From contig JAAZXM010000003.1 in the NCBI GenBank assembly GCA_014240165.1, positions 90,683 through 154,682 on the forward strand: DNA of 64,000 nt, written 5' to 3'. Within the stretch, counting starts at the first letter, position 1. Every line of letters begins with the position of its first letter. This document shows, piece after piece, positions 61,421 through 64,000 of the stretch. The translations under genes were made by a program, and so were the position numbers. This DNA is from Myxococcales bacterium. GTDB taxonomy: Bacteria > Myxococcota_A > UBA9160 > UBA4427. The notes beneath the pieces are model-generated. The model saw only the letters and a program-made list of their open reading frames with translations, did not search any database and was not told where the DNA came from.

Positions 61421-62521
61421 ATGGCGAGCCCTCCCGATATCCAGTCGCGCAGCCGGGAGGGTCTGTCGGCGTACTTCGCGCATTTTGGCGAAGTCGAGTG
61501 TCTCCATCTCCAGAGCGGGATTTACCGGGAACTCTGCCGAGTCGTGTGCAGTGAAACCGATCTGCTCGACATGGCGGCCGAGACCCCGCCCAACCAGCCG
61601 CCTCCGAACTTGCTCTTTGCGGCGGTGCATCGGCTGCTGCTTGGAGGCGAGGCGCATCCCCTTCGCCAGTGGTACCCCGAACTCGCCCAAGGAGAAGCGA
61701 ATCCCCTTGCATCCATCGGGCCGGCATTCACGGACTTCTGCCGCCAGCACCGCCCGCGTATCGAGCAGTTGATTCGAACGCGAATGACCCAAACCAATGT
61801 CATTCAGCGCTGCAGCGGCTTGCTTCCAGGCTTTGGCCGCGTATTCGAGGCAGGCGGGAAGCGCCTGCTCTGGCTGATCGAGATCGGCTGCAGCGCGGGG
61901 CTCAACCTGCTTTGGGATCGCTTCTTCTATGTCTACAGTGACGCCCATAGTGACGCCCAGGGAGAGGGCCCTCGCTGGGGCGATGCTTCATCGCGTGTTG
62001 TCGTGGAGTGCGAGGTTCGAGGAGATTTGGACGTCCCGGCCCTGCCTGGGGAGATTCCCGTGGCGGGGCGACGGGGGATCGATCTTCACCCCATCGATCT
62101 CGGAGATCCCGAGGAGGAACTGTGGCTACGCGCGCTCGTGTGGCCCGATCATTCCGGTCGCCAGGAGCGGTTGACCGAAGCCATGGGGGTCGCCCGGGAA
62201 AGCCCGCCATCGATCGAGCGTGGAGACGCTTCCGTCAATCTGCCCCGACTTCTCGCCGAGGCGCCCGCCGACACAACCCTTTGCGTTTACGGCAGCCATA
62301 CGCTTTATCAATTTCCACGTGAAAGCGTTATCGCCACCTTCAAGGCCATGCAGGCCGCTTCGCGCCAGAGGGAGATCCACTTCCTGAGCATTGAAGCCTA
62401 CAGTCCGCCCTTGGCCGAATTGCGATGGACCCATTACAGCGGGGGCGAACGCGAGGTGCACGTGCTCGCGCGCTGCAGCCCCCACGGCCGATGGTTGGAG
62501 TGGATCGACTCAGCGGTCTGA
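61421..62521 (+). CDS. DUF2332 family protein
   Basis: A 366-residue protein; ATG 61421 is chosen because the frame before it runs across the end of the oxidase operon. Blocks: DIQSRSREGLSAYFAHFGEVEC, PPNLLFAAVHRLLLGG, QTNVIQRCSGLLPGF, LIEIGCSAGLNLLWDRFFY and TLCVYGSHTLYQFP. The fourth block looks like a glycine-rich SAM motif I (IEIGCSAGLNL), and the family has been grouped with methyltransferase folds. Function unknown. It is 29 bases after the operon and may be an unrelated neighbour. Converges with the beta-lactamase-fold gene. Confidence 0.85.
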   Translation: MASPPDIQSRSREGLSAYFAHFGEVECLHLQSGIYRELCRVVCSETDLLDMAAETPPNQPPPNLLFAAVHRLLLGGEAHPLRQWYPELAQGEANPLASIGPAFTDFCRQHRPRIEQLIRTRMTQTNVIQRCSGLLPGFGRVFEAGGKRLLWLIEIGCSAGLNLLWDRFFYVYSDAHSDAQGEGPRWGDASSRVVVECEVRGDLDVPALPGEIPVAGRRGIDLHPIDLGDPEEELWLRALVWPDHSGRQERLTEAMGVARESPPSIERGDASVNLPRLLAEAPADTTLCVYGSHTLYQFPRESVIATFKAMQAASRQREIHFLSIEAYSPPLAELRWTHYSGGEREVHVLARCSPHGRWLEWIDSAV

Positions 62522-62543
62522 GACCCAATTCAAGAACGAGTGC

Positions 62544-63713
62544 TCACGTTTCGAGCGCTGCATAGACCGCTGCGAGAAGCGCACGGGGTCGGGGGTCGAC
62601 GATCCAGACCCCCGAGTGCATGAGGTTCATCGTATAGCCGAAACTCATGCGGTTTTCGGGATCCGCCTGACCGTAGGAGCCTCCGGCCCCGGCATGGCCG
62701 AAGACCCGGAAATTCGGTCCCACGGGTTCCTCGGCCGGGGGCATGCCGAAACCGAGACCGAAGCGCGAGACCAGGGGAAGGATGAGGTCCTTGCCGAGGG
62801 ATTGTTCGGTGCGCGCCTGTTCGATGATTTCGGGCGAGAGCACGTGGACCCCGTCGAGATCGCCGCCCAGGGAAAGCGCGGCGTAGACCCGGGCGAGGGC
62901 CGCAGCGGTTCCGTGTCCGTTGGCGGCGGGAATCTCGGCGGCGCGCCATTCCCGGCTATTGGCATCGGTGGGGAGGAGAGGCGGGTTGATGAACGCCTTG
63001 GCGAGGAGGCTCTCGGGATCCGCCATGATCCGCTCGAAGAGATCCGGGCCGCCCTCGGTATGCACAGGCCCCTGCACCAGGGCAGAGACCCGCTTCTCCT
63101 CGCTTTCGGGCAGGCCGATATGGAAGTCGAGGCCGAGGGGGGCGGCGAGTTGCTCCCGGAAATAGGTTCCCAGGCTGCGGCCCGTGATGCGCCGGACGAC
63201 CTCGCCCACCAGGAACCCGAAGGTCACGGCGTGATAGCCGTGCGCCTCGCCGGGGGTCCACCAGGGTTCTTGGGCGGCCAGGGCATTCGTCATGGTTTCC
63301 CATTCATAGAGCGAGCCGGGCGGAAGCGGCGCCTTGACGGCGGCCATCCCCGCGCGGTGGGAGAGGAGGTAGCGGACAGGCAGGTCGGTCTTTCCTCCCG
63401 CCGCAAATTCCGGCCAGTATTTCGCGACTGGCGCGTCCAGGTCGAGCCGCCCCTCCTCCACCAATCGGAGAGCGCAGAGCGCAGTCATTCCCTTGGTCGT
63501 GGAGAAGACGTTTACGAGGCTGTCGCGCTGCCAGGGCTGCGTGCGCGCTTCATCGGCGTACCCCCCGAAGAGATCGACCACGGTTTCACCCTCGAGGGTG
63601 ATGCAGACCGAGGCGCCGAGCTCGTCGCCTTGACGGAAGGCCTGCTCGAATAGGTCCCGGACCCCTTGGAATTGAGGGTCACAATGTCCCTTGATTTCGA
63701 TCGCTTCGCCCAT
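62544..63713 (-). CDS. Serine beta-lactamase-fold hydrolase (EstB-like esterase)
   Basis: A 389-residue protein starting at ATG 63713, with AGAGGAGC upstream. Nucleophile motif S71-T-T-K74 (NVFSTTKGMTAL), second motif Y160 in GEAHGYHAVTFGF (YHA, not YxN), and FGHAGAGGSYGQADP replacing the KTG motif. These are the hallmarks of class C-like esterases (EstB) rather than lactamases. No signal peptide, so it works in the cytoplasm. It is the second such hydrolase in this window (the other at 38083), but the two are diverged. Confidence 0.9.
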   Translation of the reverse strand: MGEAIEIKGHCDPQFQGVRDLFEQAFRQGDELGASVCITLEGETVVDLFGGYADEARTQPWQRDSLVNVFSTTKGMTALCALRLVEEGRLDLDAPVAKYWPEFAAGGKTDLPVRYLLSHRAGMAAVKAPLPPGSLYEWETMTNALAAQEPWWTPGEAHGYHAVTFGFLVGEVVRRITGRSLGTYFREQLAAPLGLDFHIGLPESEEKRVSALVQGPVHTEGGPDLFERIMADPESLLAKAFINPPLLPTDANSREWRAAEIPAANGHGTAAALARVYAALSLGGDLDGVHVLSPEIIEQARTEQSLGKDLILPLVSRFGLGFGMPPAEEPVGPNFRVFGHAGAGGSYGQADPENRMSFGYTMNLMHSGVWIVDPRPRALLAAVYAALET

Positions 63714-63896
63714 TTGTGCTCCTCTGGTCGCGCGCTTGGCCCCGAGCACGCCTGATCTGCGGGCCGGTGGTCTCGCGCCTCTCCGCTCATCCCGGAACGC
63801 TAGCTTGGAGTTTCTTGGATGGCATCGCGCGCGGACCGGTCATATGCTCATGGCCGAGCACACTCCAAGAGAGTCAACAAAAAAAAGGGGGGGGAC

Positions 63897-64000
63897 ATGG
63901 TCGTACGCGCTCTTGTCGGAATATTCGGATTGATTTTTCTCATGAACGCGGTCGGCCCGGACGAAGCCTTGCTCGTCGAAGTCGAACCCCTGGACGTGCG
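63897..64000 (+). CDS. Start of a small membrane protein (cut by window end)
   Basis: ATG 63897 behind AAAAAAGGGGGGGGAC. The first 34 codons read MVVRALVGIFGLIFLMNAV, then GPDEALLVEVEPLDVR: one hydrophobic helix and a short acidic loop, as at the start of small DUF4345-type membrane proteins. The rest lies outside the window, so the family is only a guess. Confidence 0.5.
   Translation, partial: MVVRALVGIFGLIFLMNAVGPDEALLVEVEPLDV

Overview
This is a 64 kb piece of a high-GC bacterial chromosome, densely packed with short intergenic gaps and many ATGA/GTGA/TTGA overlaps between neighbouring genes. I see no rRNA, tRNA, insertion sequence, prophage or CRISPR array. PEP-CTERM sorting signals, thrombospondin-3/dockerin-like calcium repeats, many lipoproteins, and a large stock of CoA-linked and oxygenase catabolic genes suggest an uncultured relative of the former Deltaproteobacteria (Myxococcota, Desulfobacterota or Binatota-like). 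That placement is an inference from gene style and would need marker genes.

Layout. 1-14.2 kb: the end of a ClC transporter with an unusual thioredoxin-fold tail, an AsmA/YkgJ pair, a secreted repeat protein, a sulfatase-like lipoprotein, a polytopic membrane protein, an amidase, glutamate decarboxylase and a YihY-family protein. 14.4-17.7 kb: a PEP-CTERM/SGNH-hydrolase chimera convergent with a DsbA-like lipoprotein that has lost its CxxC. 17.8-29.1 kb: a catabolic island (hydroxyacyl/carnitine-type dehydrogenase behind a small leader ORF, SDR, two Rieske oxygenases, amidohydrolase, double-domain CoA transferase, two MaoC-like hydratases, SCPx-type thiolase and DUF35 protein). The last four resemble the steroid side-chain hydratase/retro-aldolase set of actinobacteria. 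29.2-46.3 kb: DUF3604 lipoprotein, glutaryl-CoA dehydrogenase behind a mirror-ordered minisatellite, a split XdhC/MocA molybdenum-cofactor module, Baeyer-Villiger monooxygenase, TauD-type dioxygenase, an SDR/sulfotransferase/SDR operon, a DUF1214-like gene, and a methyltransferase co-directional with a 5'-truncated PEP-CTERM gene.

46.9-64 kb: a luciferase-like oxidoreductase, an FMN/3Fe-4S glutamate-synthase-like protein and a divergent ThDP enzyme of the pyruvate:quinone type, then one nine-gene respiratory operon (51.5-61.4 kb). It encodes caa3-type cytochrome oxidase (subunit II with a C-terminal cytochrome c, subunit I, subunit III), a membrane protein of unknown role, a diheme cytochrome c lipoprotein, a Rieske protein, a b6-type cytochrome b with its own C-terminal cytochrome c, a CtaG copper-insertion protein fused to a polyferredoxin membrane module, and a small exported protein. 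Taken together this looks like a self-contained quinol-to-oxygen branch (quinol, Rieske/cytochrome b, tethered hemes c, CuA, oxygen). The most unusual points are the CtaG-polyferredoxin fusion, the cytochrome b fusion, and two independent thioredoxin-fold domains without cysteines.
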